Positions 30,807-40,193 of a stretch of DNA of 42,143 nucleotides are shown in pieces (positions within the stretch are counted from its first letter, which is position 1; the number at the start of each line of letters is the position of its first letter). Under the pieces are notes generated by a model. It was not told the DNA's origin. It did not search any database and saw only the letters and a list, made by a program, of their open reading frames with translations. A program made the translations under genes and the position numbers. Origin of the DNA: GCA-2737665 sp044344795 (lineage in GTDB: Bacteria > Bacteroidota > Bacteroidia > Palsa-965); the NCBI GenBank assembly GCA_044344795.1, contig JBIJCF010000031.1, positions 1 to 42,143 of the forward strand, given 5' to 3'.

Positions 30807-33728
30807 ATGCGCACGTTTCTATTGATACTATGTTTGCTATTCACGCCAATGTTTCATGCTCAAACAGTGAAGCAAGCGGAAGCGTGTCGTTTAGTGAGTC
30901 CTCCGACACTTGACGGTAAAGGAACCGATGAATGTTGGCAGTATGTGCAGCCCATGAGTGGTTTTTCGCAAATTCAACCCAATCCTGGTGATGCGGCACG
31001 ACAGCAAACCGAAGTGCGTATTGCATACGATGATGAAGCGATATATGTTTTTGCACGCATGTTCGATACGGCGCCCGACAGTATTTTGCATCAGTTAGGA
31101 CCGCGGGATGAATACACGAACAATACGGATGCATTCGGAATTTTATTTGATACATATCACGATCGGCGCAATGCCTTTTGGTTTGTGGTGACCGCTGCAG
31201 GTGTACAAACCGATGCGCGTTACAATTTCGATAAAACCGATGTGAGTTTAAATGCATTGTGGATGAGTGAAACCAGCATCGATAGTTTGGGTTGGACGGT
31301 TGAGATGAAAATTCCGTATCAAACGTTACGCTTTCCTGCTGAACACGAAATGTTGTGGGGCGTTAATCTCATGCGGAACACACGTCGTTATCGGGAAACA
31401 TGTTGGTGGAATCCTGTTGATCCTGCAGTTTCCGGTATCGTGAATCAAGCCGGCGATTTGTCCGGTATTGCTGCTATACAATCCCCGATTCGTTTAGCTT
31501 TATTGCCTTACGTTTCGGGCTATGCAGAAAACTACGACGGATCCGACGCATATACTGCAAATGGAGGAATGGATATTAAATATGGATTGAATGAGAGTTT
31601 CACGTTGGATATGACTTTGATCCCTGATTTTGGTCAGGCGATTAGTGATAATCTGGTGCTCAATCTTTCTCCGTTCGAAATTAAGTTCGATGAGCGACGC
31701 TATTTTTTCACTGAAGGAACAGAGCTATTCAATAAGTATGACTTGTTCTATTCCCGTCGTATCGGAGCGCGGCCTTCCGGCTATAGCAATGCTTATGCAG
31801 GGCTGGATAGCGGTGAAGTTGTGGTGCTGAATCCGCTTACTGCACGTGTGATTAATTCTGTGAAAATAACAGGTCGTACGCCGTCCAATCTCGGAGTTGG
31901 ATTTTTGAATTCCATCACGGCGCCGGCTTTTGCTAAGATTGAGAATTTTAATACTGGTGAGGCGCGGCAAGTGCAAACGGAGCCTTTGGTGAATTACAAT
32001 GTGTTGGTTGTCGATCAAATTTTAAAAAAGAATTCCTACATCGGATTGGTGAATACTAACGTGGTCCGTAACGGTACATCTCGCGATGCTAATGTATCTT
32101 CCGTCAACTTTCGTGCTGCGAATAATAAGAATCGTTGGGCAGTGGAAGGGCACGGCGATTGGAGTGCAGTGATGAATCCTGATGCCACAAAGAACGGATA
32201 CCGTTATCAGGTGAAAGGTGGAAAAGTGAGTGGAAATTATTTGATTGATTTAACGCATACCTTGGTGAGTAACACATTTGATCCGACAGATATGGGTTTT
32301 ATCGAGCGCACGAATTATTACAATTTTAGTTTGCGCAACGCTTATAATATTTATAAACCCTTCAAACGTTTTGTGAGTTTATTTAATGATATAACAATTA
32401 ATCAAGGATTCATGTGTATTCCCAATACACAAACCTTCTTTTCCGTAAGCGGAAAAAGTATTGGTACGTTTCGGAATTTTTTGACGGTTGGACTTAATTT
32501 TTACACCAATCCATTTATCAGTTACGATTTTTTTGAAACACGGACGCCGGGTCGATATTTGATATATCCGAAGAACTACGAGGGCGGTGGATTTATTTCT
32601 TCCGATTACCGAAAGCCTTTTGCATTGGATATTTCAACGACGTATAGGGTTTACATGGAACGCGATCGAACTATTTTTAGATATGCGATTTCACCCCGTT
32701 GGCGCGTTAATGATAAATTGTTTTTGGTGTACCGATGGGAGAATGAAAAGAAAACGGATAATGTCGGATTCGTAACACGCATCGGCGATGATATCATTAT
32801 GGGTGTTCGTGATTTGAATACCGTAACATCTACCTTAACTACTAATTATATTTTCACCAATCGGATGAGTTTGATGCTGCGTGTGCGGCATTACTGGTCG
32901 GAAGCGAATTACAGCAAGTATTATGTGCTGAGTGAACGCGGACGGGTGGAGGATAGAGATTTGAATATCGATGCGAACGTAAATTTTAATGCGTTTAATA
33001 TTGATATGATTTACGTGTGGCAATTTTCTCCGGGAAGTGAATTGACGATTATGTGGAAGAACTCCATCATATCATCACTAAATGATTTGGCCGGTACATA
33101 CGTGAATAATTTGAATTACGTTTTTGGTGAGCCCCGGAACAATAACATTTCTGCCAAGTTGATTGGCTTACAAAAAAAGTACGACGATAATTTCGTAACT
33201 TACTGTATCAAACTAATCCCCATGATACGAGCTGTAGTATTCCTTGTCTTATTTTTCTCCGTTTTACATGTTCAGGCAGATGTTGTTGGTCAGCGTGCCC
33301 GTCCTACATCGCATATGTTTTTTAAAAACATAAATACTTTTCCGGCATGGCGAATTGTAACACGATTAGATCGTGAAGACCATTGGACACTAGTACAACA
33401 GGATTCCGCATACGTTTTGCCCGGAGGAAGAGGTCGTCCTGTCACGCGTGAAGTTCGAGCAGAAAAAATTGGAGATACACTGGTTGGCCCGACACTAACT
33501 TATTTCACATCGAGTAATGATGTTGTCCTTGAAATAATCGCTATTGATTCTACAGGTCGCATGAGTGTGACTCAACAATGGAAGAAGAAAAAGTATAAAG
33601 GTGATTTCGATGTTGAGGATAATGACTCCGGAAACTGGCTCTGGTGGATGGGCGCAGCAGGATCTGTGTTGTTTGCAACGGCTTTATTCGCGCAACGTCG
33701 TCGTTTTAATTCAGCTGATTCACACTAA
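30807..33728 (+). CDS. DUF5916 outer-membrane protein read in frame into a second secreted protein
   Basis: The open frame gives 973 residues but looks like two genes. Residues 1-19 are a signal peptide, about 25-210 a CBM9-like sugar-binding domain (PPTLDGKGTDECW ... DAFGILFDTYHDRRNAFWF), and about 225-790 a DUF5916 beta-barrel with many aromatic strands. The barrel should end soon after NNNISAKLI. Instead the frame continues past an A7 run (33172-33178) through about a dozen non-family residues into a Met followed by a perfect signal peptide. A -1 slip on A AAA AAG would end the first protein at TAA 33188-33190 as ...LQKKVRR (794 residues). One extra A would do the same. The gene converges on the mannosidase gene with 23 bases of overlap. 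Confidence 0.8.
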   Translation: MRTFLLILCLLFTPMFHAQTVKQAEACRLVSPPTLDGKGTDECWQYVQPMSGFSQIQPNPGDAARQQTEVRIAYDDEAIYVFARMFDTAPDSILHQLGPRDEYTNNTDAFGILFDTYHDRRNAFWFVVTAAGVQTDARYNFDKTDVSLNALWMSETSIDSLGWTVEMKIPYQTLRFPAEHEMLWGVNLMRNTRRYRETCWWNPVDPAVSGIVNQAGDLSGIAAIQSPIRLALLPYVSGYAENYDGSDAYTANGGMDIKYGLNESFTLDMTLIPDFGQAISDNLVLNLSPFEIKFDERRYFFTEGTELFNKYDLFYSRRIGARPSGYSNAYAGLDSGEVVVLNPLTARVINSVKITGRTPSNLGVGFLNSITAPAFAKIENFNTGEARQVQTEPLVNYNVLVVDQILKKNSYIGLVNTNVVRNGTSRDANVSSVNFRAANNKNRWAVEGHGDWSAVMNPDATKNGYRYQVKGGKVSGNYLIDLTHTLVSNTFDPTDMGFIERTNYYNFSLRNAYNIYKPFKRFVSLFNDITINQGFMCIPNTQTFFSVSGKSIGTFRNFLTVGLNFYTNPFISYDFFETRTPGRYLIYPKNYEGGGFISSDYRKPFALDISTTYRVYMERDRTIFRYAISPRWRVNDKLFLVYRWENEKKTDNVGFVTRIGDDIIMGVRDLNTVTSTLTTNYIFTNRMSLMLRVRHYWSEANYSKYYVLSERGRVEDRDLNIDANVNFNAFNIDMIYVWQFSPGSELTIMWKNSIISSLNDLAGTYVNNLNYVFGEPRNNNISAKLIGLQKKYDDNFVTYCIKLIPMIRAVVFLVLFFSVLHVQADVVGQRARPTSHMFFKNINTFPAWRIVTRLDREDHWTLVQQDSAYVLPGGRGRPVTREVRAEKIGDTLVGPTLTYFTSSNDVVLEIIAIDSTGRMSVTQQWKKKKYKGDFDVEDNDSGNWLWWMGAAGSVLFATALFAQRRRFNSADSH
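33172..33190 (+). other. Slippery A AAA AAG heptamer with a -1 frame stop
   Basis: The frame reads CAA AAA AAG TAC, so 33173-33179 is A AAA AAG in the register used by E. coli dnaX. In the -1 frame the next codons are GTA CGA CGA TAA. No internal Shine-Dalgarno and only a weak downstream stem (CGA/TCG) are seen, so a programmed event is possible but unproven; a one-base indel is the simpler alternative. Confidence 0.55.
33222..33728 (+). CDS. Small secreted/membrane-anchored hypothetical protein (second part of the fused frame)
   Basis: Read alone from ATG 33222 this is a 168-residue protein with a clean signal peptide (MIRAVVFLVLFFSVLHVQA), a soluble middle part rich in beta strands (WRIVTRLDREDHWTLVQQDS ... 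TLVGPTLTYF), an acidic linker (DFDVEDNDSGN) and a C-terminal membrane helix WLWWMGAAGSVLFATALFA followed by QRRR. A signal peptide buried at position 806 of the longer frame makes no sense, so independent translation is likely. It would start 31 nt after the -1 frame stop of the DUF5916 gene, a normal operon spacing. Family not recognised. Confidence 0.6.
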   Translation: MIRAVVFLVLFFSVLHVQADVVGQRARPTSHMFFKNINTFPAWRIVTRLDREDHWTLVQQDSAYVLPGGRGRPVTREVRAEKIGDTLVGPTLTYFTSSNDVVLEIIAIDSTGRMSVTQQWKKKKYKGDFDVEDNDSGNWLWWMGAAGSVLFATALFAQRRRFNSADSH

Positions 33729-36216
33729 AGAATTTCAAACTTTCCTGAAGTTCAAATAATGTTAAGGGAGATTGAATCGTGATTTTCCATTGTTCCCCGC
33801 GCTCCCCTGTTAAAACGTTTTGGCTGAAAGTTGTTTGAGCATTGCTGCTCGTTACCATAAAATCGCGCAGGTAGGTTGTTGCTTCAACCGACAGAATATA
33901 TGTTCCCGATTTTTCACCCGGAGTAAGACTCAAAATGTTGTACGGTAATACATCAGCGTTGCCGACATTCATCGTTTTACTCAAATGAACATACGTTACA
34001 ACGGGTTGTTTGCTGCCGCTGTAGGTGAGTTTGATGTAGCCGTTTTCAGGTGCTAATGTGTCTGTGAACATTATACGACTTACGCTCAACACCGTATTTA
34101 CGCTACCGCTTCTTGTTTCCACTATTTGTGCAGAACTTCTGATCACTTCGCCATTGAATGTTTTATACTGCATGCTCATCATTCCTTTGTAGCTTGTGGT
34201 ATCATCATTTATGAGATAAACGAACAAGGAGTCGTCGGTGAGTCGATGCGCAATAGTAAGCGATGCATACCATTTTTTTAATTGATACGCCGCTGCTTTG
34301 GGTTGGCGATTATAATCTACAATAGACCAGGAAACACCGGGCCAACAGTCGGTCCATTGCCACAACATAGTGCCCATGCAACGCGGTTTTGCAGCGCGAT
34401 GCGCATAGATGGCGGTTTGCAGCGCATCACGTTGCACCAGTTGTGTCAAGTAATGATACGATTCGGGACTGTTGGCTTTTGGATAGTATAGTTCTGCAAA
34501 ACGATTCATGTAACGATAGCCGTGTCGGTGTTTTTGGTGCGCGTGATACGCCGTAGAATCGGAGAGCGGTCCGAATTGTGCAATTGCAGCAGGATTGGGC
34601 ATGGACTGAAATCCATATTCGCTAACGAATCGTCCTGTGAATTCGAAGAACGAGGAGAACTTGCGTTCGCCCCACCAAACGCCCCAATAATGCACATCTC
34701 CTGACTTGTACGCTTCAGGACGTCCCCAGCCTGTTGACGGTGAACTGGGCCAATACGAAACATGGGTGTTCATACTTTTCAATAGCGATGGAATAACTTC
34801 TTCAAAAACATACTGCTGATTGCGCCATAACAAGGAAGAATCATCTGCTGAAAGTTGATATTCCTTTTGCCAGCCCCAATTGTACCATGCTTCGGATATT
34901 TCATTGTTTCCGCACCACAAAGCCATGCACGTGTATTTGCGCAATCGCGCAGCTTGTGCTGTAATTTCATTTCTGATATTTTGTACCAGCGCATAGTCAG
35001 ACGGTACAGTTGCGCCCGCAAACATGGCATCTTGCCACACAAGAATTCCAAGCGAATCGCACAAATCGTAAAACGCATCGTGTTCATAGATGCCACCGCC
35101 CCAAACACGCAACATATTTATACCTGCATCACGAATGGGAATAAGAACTTTTCGATAATCGGGTTTAGTAAGTGTGCCCGGAAACATGGACAGCGGACTC
35201 CAGTTCACGCCTTTGATAAATAGCGGAGCACCATTCAATCGGAAATAAAATTGTTCACCGATATGGTCCTTTTGCGTTACCAATTGAATCGTCCGCGCAC
35301 CGCAGGTTTGCTGCAACTTCACGTGTTCTTTTTTGCCCGATGCAGTACATTCGAATGCATATAGTTTTTGTTGTCCGCGCCCGTTGCTCCACCATAGCGT
35401 TGCATCAGGAATTTCCAGTTCTTGCATAAATCCTACAACACGCGGCTCAGCTGCGTTATTTGAAACAGCCAATCTTCCCGCTGATTTGTTGTCACGTGTG
35501 ATGGATAATGAAACGGTTCCATTCGCAGGTAAATAAACTTCACCTGTCATCAGCATTTTTGCAATGCCATTTTCCACGTTTTTACATACGATGGTCCAGT
35601 TGCGTATGTCAAATTCGCTGAAACAATTCAGGCTAATAGGTTTCCAAATGGCAACGCCTGTGTAGGCAGGGGCAAAGTCCCAACCGAATTGATATTGTGC
35701 TTTGCGCACGAACGCCCGGTCTCCTCCGGGATTTTTAAACGCCACTTGCTGTGCGCGCTCTTTGGCTTTATGTATTGCGGAAGAAAACACAATGCGGAGT
35801 TCGTTTTTCTTTTTTAAAATTCCCTTCACCGACACACGATACGATAGAAACATGTTGTCAGCAGTAAGAATCAATTTGTCGTTCAGATAAACTTCTGCGT
35901 ATGTGTCTAGTCCTTCAAATACCAATTCCTGAAATTTTTCGCGCAGTTGTTTTTTGTTACACGTGAATGTCGTGCGGTATTCCCAGTTTTTATCGTTAAT
36001 CCATTGTAGCTCATTTTCACTTACACCTTCGATCGGATTCTCAATTAATTTGTTTTGAAATAAATCCGTGAACACCGATCCCGGAACGGTGGCAGGATAG
36101 AAGTTCTTTTTATTCAGTTCTCTGAATTGCCATCCGGTGTTTAGTGTCATTTCTGATCGCGCTTCCATAATGATTGGAAACAGGAGTATCAATGCTATAG
36201 CAAGAAGTGTTCGCAT
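33706..36216 (-). CDS. GH2 family beta-mannosidase
   Basis: 836 residues with a signal peptide (1-19), so the enzyme acts in the periplasm or outside. The N-terminal sugar-binding domain (LNTGWQFRELNKKNFYPATVPGSV) and jelly-roll/immunoglobulin-like segments precede the TIM barrel (about 325-670). The acid/base is Glu439 in ALWCGNNEISEAW and the nucleophile Glu533 in GRFVSEYGFQSMP; FKNPGGDRAFVRKAQYQFGWD is typical of beta-mannosidases rather than beta-galactosidases. It removes terminal beta-mannose from mannan or N-glycan fragments. It starts 8 nt after the cutC stop (operon). No SusC/SusD pair is nearby. Confidence 0.92.
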   Translation of the reverse strand: MRTLLAIALILLFPIIMEARSEMTLNTGWQFRELNKKNFYPATVPGSVFTDLFQNKLIENPIEGVSENELQWINDKNWEYRTTFTCNKKQLREKFQELVFEGLDTYAEVYLNDKLILTADNMFLSYRVSVKGILKKKNELRIVFSSAIHKAKERAQQVAFKNPGGDRAFVRKAQYQFGWDFAPAYTGVAIWKPISLNCFSEFDIRNWTIVCKNVENGIAKMLMTGEVYLPANGTVSLSITRDNKSAGRLAVSNNAAEPRVVGFMQELEIPDATLWWSNGRGQQKLYAFECTASGKKEHVKLQQTCGARTIQLVTQKDHIGEQFYFRLNGAPLFIKGVNWSPLSMFPGTLTKPDYRKVLIPIRDAGINMLRVWGGGIYEHDAFYDLCDSLGILVWQDAMFAGATVPSDYALVQNIRNEITAQAARLRKYTCMALWCGNNEISEAWYNWGWQKEYQLSADDSSLLWRNQQYVFEEVIPSLLKSMNTHVSYWPSSPSTGWGRPEAYKSGDVHYWGVWWGERKFSSFFEFTGRFVSEYGFQSMPNPAAIAQFGPLSDSTAYHAHQKHRHGYRYMNRFAELYYPKANSPESYHYLTQLVQRDALQTAIYAHRAAKPRCMGTMLWQWTDCWPGVSWSIVDYNRQPKAAAYQLKKWYASLTIAHRLTDDSLFVYLINDDTTSYKGMMSMQYKTFNGEVIRSSAQIVETRSGSVNTVLSVSRIMFTDTLAPENGYIKLTYSGSKQPVVTYVHLSKTMNVGNADVLPYNILSLTPGEKSGTYILSVEATTYLRDFMVTSSNAQTTFSQNVLTGERGEQWKITIQSPLTLFELQESLKFFSVNQLN

Positions 36217-36224
36217 AAATAGAA

Positions 36225-36911
36225 TTAACGAATTGCGTGGAGCAATAGTTTTAATTCTTCCGGGTCGGGTTCGATATTACTTCCGAACGGTGTTGGAGTT
36301 GTTATACCTTTTGCAGATGAATGAAATTCGGTGCATCCGGTGTGTTCTCTAAGCGATGAAATGTTTTTGGAAGTTACACCACCGCCGGGAAGAATGATGA
36401 TTTTGCTGGAATAGGATTCGTTCCACTTTTTCAAGTTAGTAATTCCTGCTTCAACATTCGACTCGCCTCCTGACGTTAGTACACGCTGTACTCCCAATTG
36501 AATCAATACTTCCAGAGCTTCTTCGTGATTTTTCATACTATCAAACGCGCGATGAAAAGTAACGGGCAAACCCTTAGTACACTCTACCAAACGTTGCACT
36601 GCCGTTGTATCAACACCCCCAACGTCATTCACGGCGCCTATTACAAAGCCGTCCGAACCGGCATCTTTCAGCGAAGCAATTTCGTGTTGCATAAGTTGAA
36701 TTTCATCACGGGTATAGGTGAAATCCCCTTCACGGCAGCGAATCATTACGAATACCGGAATTTGAACAGATTCTTTTACAGCGCGTACTGCAGCAGGAGT
36801 TGGTGTTAGACCTCCATTGGAATAACCATAACACAACTCAATACGATGTGCTCCGAGTTGTTCGGCTTTGATCGCTGCGCGTGCTGAAAATGCTGCAATT
36901 TCGAGAATCAT
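36225..36911 (-). CDS. cutC: CutC family protein
   Basis: 228 residues, a TIM-barrel protein. Conserved segments are EIAAFSARAAIKAEQLGAHRIELC at the N-terminus, IPVFVMIRCREGDFTYT, DGFVIGAVN, VTFHRAFDSMKN, RVLTSGGESNVEAGI and ILPGGGVTSKN. CutC was linked to copper tolerance, but that role is weakly supported, and in many genomes the gene sits with glycoside hydrolases, as here. The pairing with beta-mannosidase makes a role in sugar metabolism as plausible as copper handling. Confidence 0.93.
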   Translation of the reverse strand: MILEIAAFSARAAIKAEQLGAHRIELCYGYSNGGLTPTPAAVRAVKESVQIPVFVMIRCREGDFTYTRDEIQLMQHEIASLKDAGSDGFVIGAVNDVGGVDTTAVQRLVECTKGLPVTFHRAFDSMKNHEEALEVLIQLGVQRVLTSGGESNVEAGITNLKKWNESYSSKIIILPGGGVTSKNISSLREHTGCTEFHSSAKGITTPTPFGSNIEPDPEELKLLLHAIR

Positions 36912-36999
36912 GATGTTTTAAAAATACAGCATTCTATGTTGTCATTTCCGCTCCGTTAAAAAAGTTTTAGATTACCGTTCCTCGCATGGTGTAAGCGCG

Positions 37000-37007
37000 T
37001 ATTTTTG
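37000..37007 (+). promoter_or_regulatory. -7 element of the SET-domain gene
   Basis: TATTTTTG followed by C matches TAnnTTTG and leaves a 26-nt gap to the ATG at 37034. No good TTG is present at 19 bp upstream. Confidence 0.5.
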
Positions 37008-37033
37008 CCGCCTGTTCTAATCTCATCAATCTT

Positions 37034-37435
37034 ATGCTCATCGTTAAAAAGTCCAGAATTAAAGGCGCCGGAAAAGGCTTATTCACTACATCACGAATTC
37101 GTAAAGGTGATGTTATTGTGGAATATCAGGGCGAAAAGATGACTTGGGCGCAAATCATGAAGCGCTATAAGAATGATTTGAAGGAAGCACGTTACGTATT
37201 TCACATTACCGATGCAAATTGTGTGGATGCACAATACACATTGGACGCGTTAGCACGTTACGCGAATGATGCAAACGGTCCGGGGAAAAACGTAAGCGGT
37301 TTGAAAAACAACGCTGAGTACAAAGTGATCAAGAAGAAACCTTACATCATTGCTACTAAAAACATTGGTCCGGGTTCTGAAATCCTTGTTGACTATTCCG
37401 GTGATTATTGGGAAGTAATGTTGTCCGACGATTAA
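37034..37435 (+). CDS. SET-domain protein (putative lysine methyltransferase)
   Basis: 133 residues, just the SET core. The SAM-site motif GAGKGLF is at 11-17. RYANDA at 75-80 and NNAEY at 92-96 stand where SET enzymes have RF(I/M)NH and related SAM/knot residues. IATKNIGPGSEILVDYSGDYW gives the catalytic Tyr region at about 106-126. The usual NHS His is Asp here. Bacterial SET proteins of this size are common in Bacteroidota; the target protein is unknown. It stands alone, divergent from cutC and convergent with the hexosaminidase gene, whose stop is directly adjacent. Confidence 0.9.
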   Translation: MLIVKKSRIKGAGKGLFTTSRIRKGDVIVEYQGEKMTWAQIMKRYKNDLKEARYVFHITDANCVDAQYTLDALARYANDANGPGKNVSGLKNNAEYKVIKKKPYIIATKNIGPGSEILVDYSGDYWEVMLSDD

Positions 37436-39712
37436 TTATTCAATTATTATTTCTGATACGAACAACCACGCGCGGTGTCCTGCTCCCTGTTTTCCATCGG
37501 GGATAGTTCCTAAATTAGGCACCACAACTTTTAAAAAGCGTGTCGTAGTTTGACATTGATAGAACGCTTCCTGCAACGGAGGCGTTTGTGCAAATCCGCT
37601 GTTTAATTTTTTTACACGTACTACTTTATACGTTATACCGTCTTCTGATTCGAATAATTGAACCGGTCGATGTCCGTGTATCCATGATCCTTCATCGGCA
37701 AGCGAAACAACGCGAATGGAACTAATTGACGTTGGTTTCTTCAAATCATAAATCGCAGTTAAGTCTTCACCTAAAAATCCCAACCACTCAGAACCTTTCC
37801 ACGGCAAATTACCGGTAATGCCATCTGTAAGTGCAAATGCACCACCATTGGAATATTGTTGATGCGGAGGCTTTGTTAATGAAATAGCCGAGCCGCTGCC
37901 GAGATGATGCCAGTAATTATACGTGTTATAAGCACCCACGGGCAGTTCATCTTTTGTAGTCACAGCGTACACGATTGCAGATTCTTGAAGCGGAATCGGA
38001 TCAACATAAGTCCGCAAAGTTTGGTCTTTACCAATGCGATATTGTGCTTGTAAACCATCCGGTGTTTCGATGTGTAGCTCTATACCCAACCCGTTTGGAT
38101 TTGGCTTTGGAATAAATTTCAAATCGTAAACTGCTCGAGAATAACGAATGCCTTCGCGCTCCATCCAACTGAAATGAATCGGAAGTTTTTCTTTAAATGA
38201 TGTCCAGTTTTTATTGGTGGGTTGTGTCCAGCCCACTTCTGCCAAAGCCAACATTCGCGGAAAAATCATGTATTGCACTTGCGAAAAATCCGGGATGTAT
38301 TCAGTCCACACATTGCCTTGCGTTCCTAAAATGTATTCGTGTTTTTCTTTGGGTAAAATTTTTGGAACAGGTTCGTAACTGTACACTTTTTCAACGGTCG
38401 TGTATCCTCCGAATGCCAAAGGTTCAGTTGGATAGGCCGATTGATAATGATCGAAATAGCAGTGACTGCCCGGTGTCATCACCGCATAATGCCCGGCGAG
38501 TGCTGCATCTAATCCGCCTTGTTCTCCTCTCCACGACATCACAGCAGCGCCTTTTGCTAAGCCTCCATCCAAAATTTCGTCCCAACCAATTGCGCGTTTA
38601 CCTTTTGTTTGCAGATAATTCACGATGCGTTGCACGAACCAGCTTTGTAAACCATTTTCATCTTTCAGTTGATGCTGTTTAATTAGTGATTGACAAAATG
38701 CAGAATTTTTCCAACGTACTTTCGGTGCTTCATCTCCGCCAATGTGAATGTATTTTCCGGGAAACAATTTGCAAACTTCATCCAATACATCTTGCAAGAA
38801 GGAAAACGTTTTTTCTGAAGGACACAATACATCATCAAAAACTCCCCACGTGCGTTGGACTTCAAAAGGTCCCGGTGTACACGCTAGTTCAGGATATGCG
38901 GCTAACAGCGCCGAAACGTGTCCCGGCATTTCAATTTCCGGAACAATAGTGATGTGTAAAGAATCGGCATAGTGCACAATTTCCCGAATGTCGCTTTGCG
39001 TGTAAAAACCGCCGTAACGGGCAGTGTCATACACATCGGGCGATTCTGTATAATGTCCTTTTAACGTGCCGTTTCTGCAGGCTCCGAGTGATGTGAGTCG
39101 AGGCCACTTTTTAATTTCAATTCTCCAACCTTGATCATCGGTCAAGTGCCAATGAAATACATTCATTTTATATCGTGCCATCCACGACATATAATTCTTC
39201 ACATCTTGTTTTCCGAAAAAATGTCGAACTACGTCGAGGTGCATACCGCGCCATGGAAAGCGCGGATGATCCATGATGTTCGTAACCGGAATGAGGAATT
39301 TGGAATTTTCTTTTCGAATTAATTGCAATAAGGATTGAATGGCATAAAAATGTCCGGCAAAATTTCCTCTTATTTCGATTTCGTTATTGCGAACAAATAA
39401 ATGGTAGCCGTTATCGGGAATGGTAACGCTGTAATCTGTTATAAATCGAATAGCGTTTACAGATTTTCTTTTTTTAGTTGCTTTAAGAGAAATGCCTGTT
39501 TCCCGCAGAATTTGCTTTTGGAGATAAGCAATATCTTTTTTTGAGGTTCTCTTATCGTAAACAATAACGGTAGAAGATGTTAGTTCAAACGTTGTCTGTT
39601 GCACCACCATCATGTTGGGTTGTGGTATAATGGCCACATTACCATTTTGGGCAAAAGTGTGCTGAAATTGTAAAGTGATAAGGATGTAGCTAATCAACAG
39701 GAAACGTAACAT
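37436..39712 (-). CDS. GH20 beta-N-acetylhexosaminidase
   Basis: 758 residues: signal peptide at 1-21, a GH20b-type domain at about 25-145, then the catalytic barrel. WHLTDDQGWRIEIKKWP is at about 188-204, and the catalytic Asp327-Glu328 pair lies in HIGGDE (323-328), which uses the substrate acetamido group. The C-terminal 140 residues (SNGGAFALTDGITGNLPWKGSEWLGF ... ATRFLKVVVPN) look like an F5/8-type C (CBM32-like) sugar-binding domain. It cleaves terminal GlcNAc/GalNAc from glycans or chitin oligomers. Two bases after the preceding gene (operon). Confidence 0.94.
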   Translation of the reverse strand: MLRFLLISYILITLQFQHTFAQNGNVAIIPQPNMMVVQQTTFELTSSTVIVYDKRTSKKDIAYLQKQILRETGISLKATKKRKSVNAIRFITDYSVTIPDNGYHLFVRNNEIEIRGNFAGHFYAIQSLLQLIRKENSKFLIPVTNIMDHPRFPWRGMHLDVVRHFFGKQDVKNYMSWMARYKMNVFHWHLTDDQGWRIEIKKWPRLTSLGACRNGTLKGHYTESPDVYDTARYGGFYTQSDIREIVHYADSLHITIVPEIEMPGHVSALLAAYPELACTPGPFEVQRTWGVFDDVLCPSEKTFSFLQDVLDEVCKLFPGKYIHIGGDEAPKVRWKNSAFCQSLIKQHQLKDENGLQSWFVQRIVNYLQTKGKRAIGWDEILDGGLAKGAAVMSWRGEQGGLDAALAGHYAVMTPGSHCYFDHYQSAYPTEPLAFGGYTTVEKVYSYEPVPKILPKEKHEYILGTQGNVWTEYIPDFSQVQYMIFPRMLALAEVGWTQPTNKNWTSFKEKLPIHFSWMEREGIRYSRAVYDLKFIPKPNPNGLGIELHIETPDGLQAQYRIGKDQTLRTYVDPIPLQESAIVYAVTTKDELPVGAYNTYNYWHHLGSGSAISLTKPPHQQYSNGGAFALTDGITGNLPWKGSEWLGFLGEDLTAIYDLKKPTSISSIRVVSLADEGSWIHGHRPVQLFESEDGITYKVVRVKKLNSGFAQTPPLQEAFYQCQTTTRFLKVVVPNLGTIPDGKQGAGHRAWLFVSEIIIE

Positions 39713-39714
39713 AC

Positions 39715-40191
39715 TTAGTCGATGTTTTCAAAAGGTTCAACCAAAAGTCCTTCCACATTGGTTCTCACTTCCAATTCTTCATTTTCAAATTTGAAAAGAA
39801 TTGCATCGTTACGAAACTGATTGTTTTTTTCTTTCACCACCCCAACTGATGTTGTTAATTTCCCGATGGCAGGTTCCCACAACCCGTTCGTATTCATGTG
39901 TTCCGTGCGTTGATCAATTTTTCCTCCGAATTCGTGCAGTAAGAGCAACTTTCGTTTTTCAGCATCAAAATCAAAATCAACATGCATAGCACCTTCAACA
40001 TCTTCAGATGCGAAGAGCACCATTCGTATGCCGCCTTCAAAATGCAATTCAATACGATCCACAAACTCGAAATATTCGCCTGCAACCGTTTTATTCTGCC
40101 AGTAATGGTAATAAACGTCCTTCAACTTTTTCGATTCTGCACTTTTTAATACTTGTAATTCTTCGAAGGTGAAATGGTGTTCGCTGCTCAT
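39715..40191 (-). CDS. Hypothetical protein, 158 residues
   Basis: A cytoplasmic-looking, acidic protein without signal peptide or membrane segment. The first 35 residues are helical (FTFEELQVLKSAESKKLKDVYY) and the rest is beta-rich (FVDRIELHFEGGIRMVLFASED, HVDFDFDAEKRKLLLL, AILFKFENEELEVRT). I do not recognise the family. It starts 2 nt after the stop of the HxlR remnant and ends 2 nt before the hexosaminidase start, so it is in the same operon. Confidence 0.72.
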   Translation of the reverse strand: MSSEHHFTFEELQVLKSAESKKLKDVYYHYWQNKTVAGEYFEFVDRIELHFEGGIRMVLFASEDVEGAMHVDFDFDAEKRKLLLLHEFGGKIDQRTEHMNTNGLWEPAIGKLTTSVGVVKEKNNQFRNDAILFKFENEELEVRTNVEGLLVEPFENID

Positions 40192-40193
40192 GA

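Noticed and set aside
33706..39712. Polysaccharide utilisation locus
   Set aside because: GH2 and GH20 genes are present, but no SusC/SusD pair or linked sensor-regulator, and the two are in different operons.
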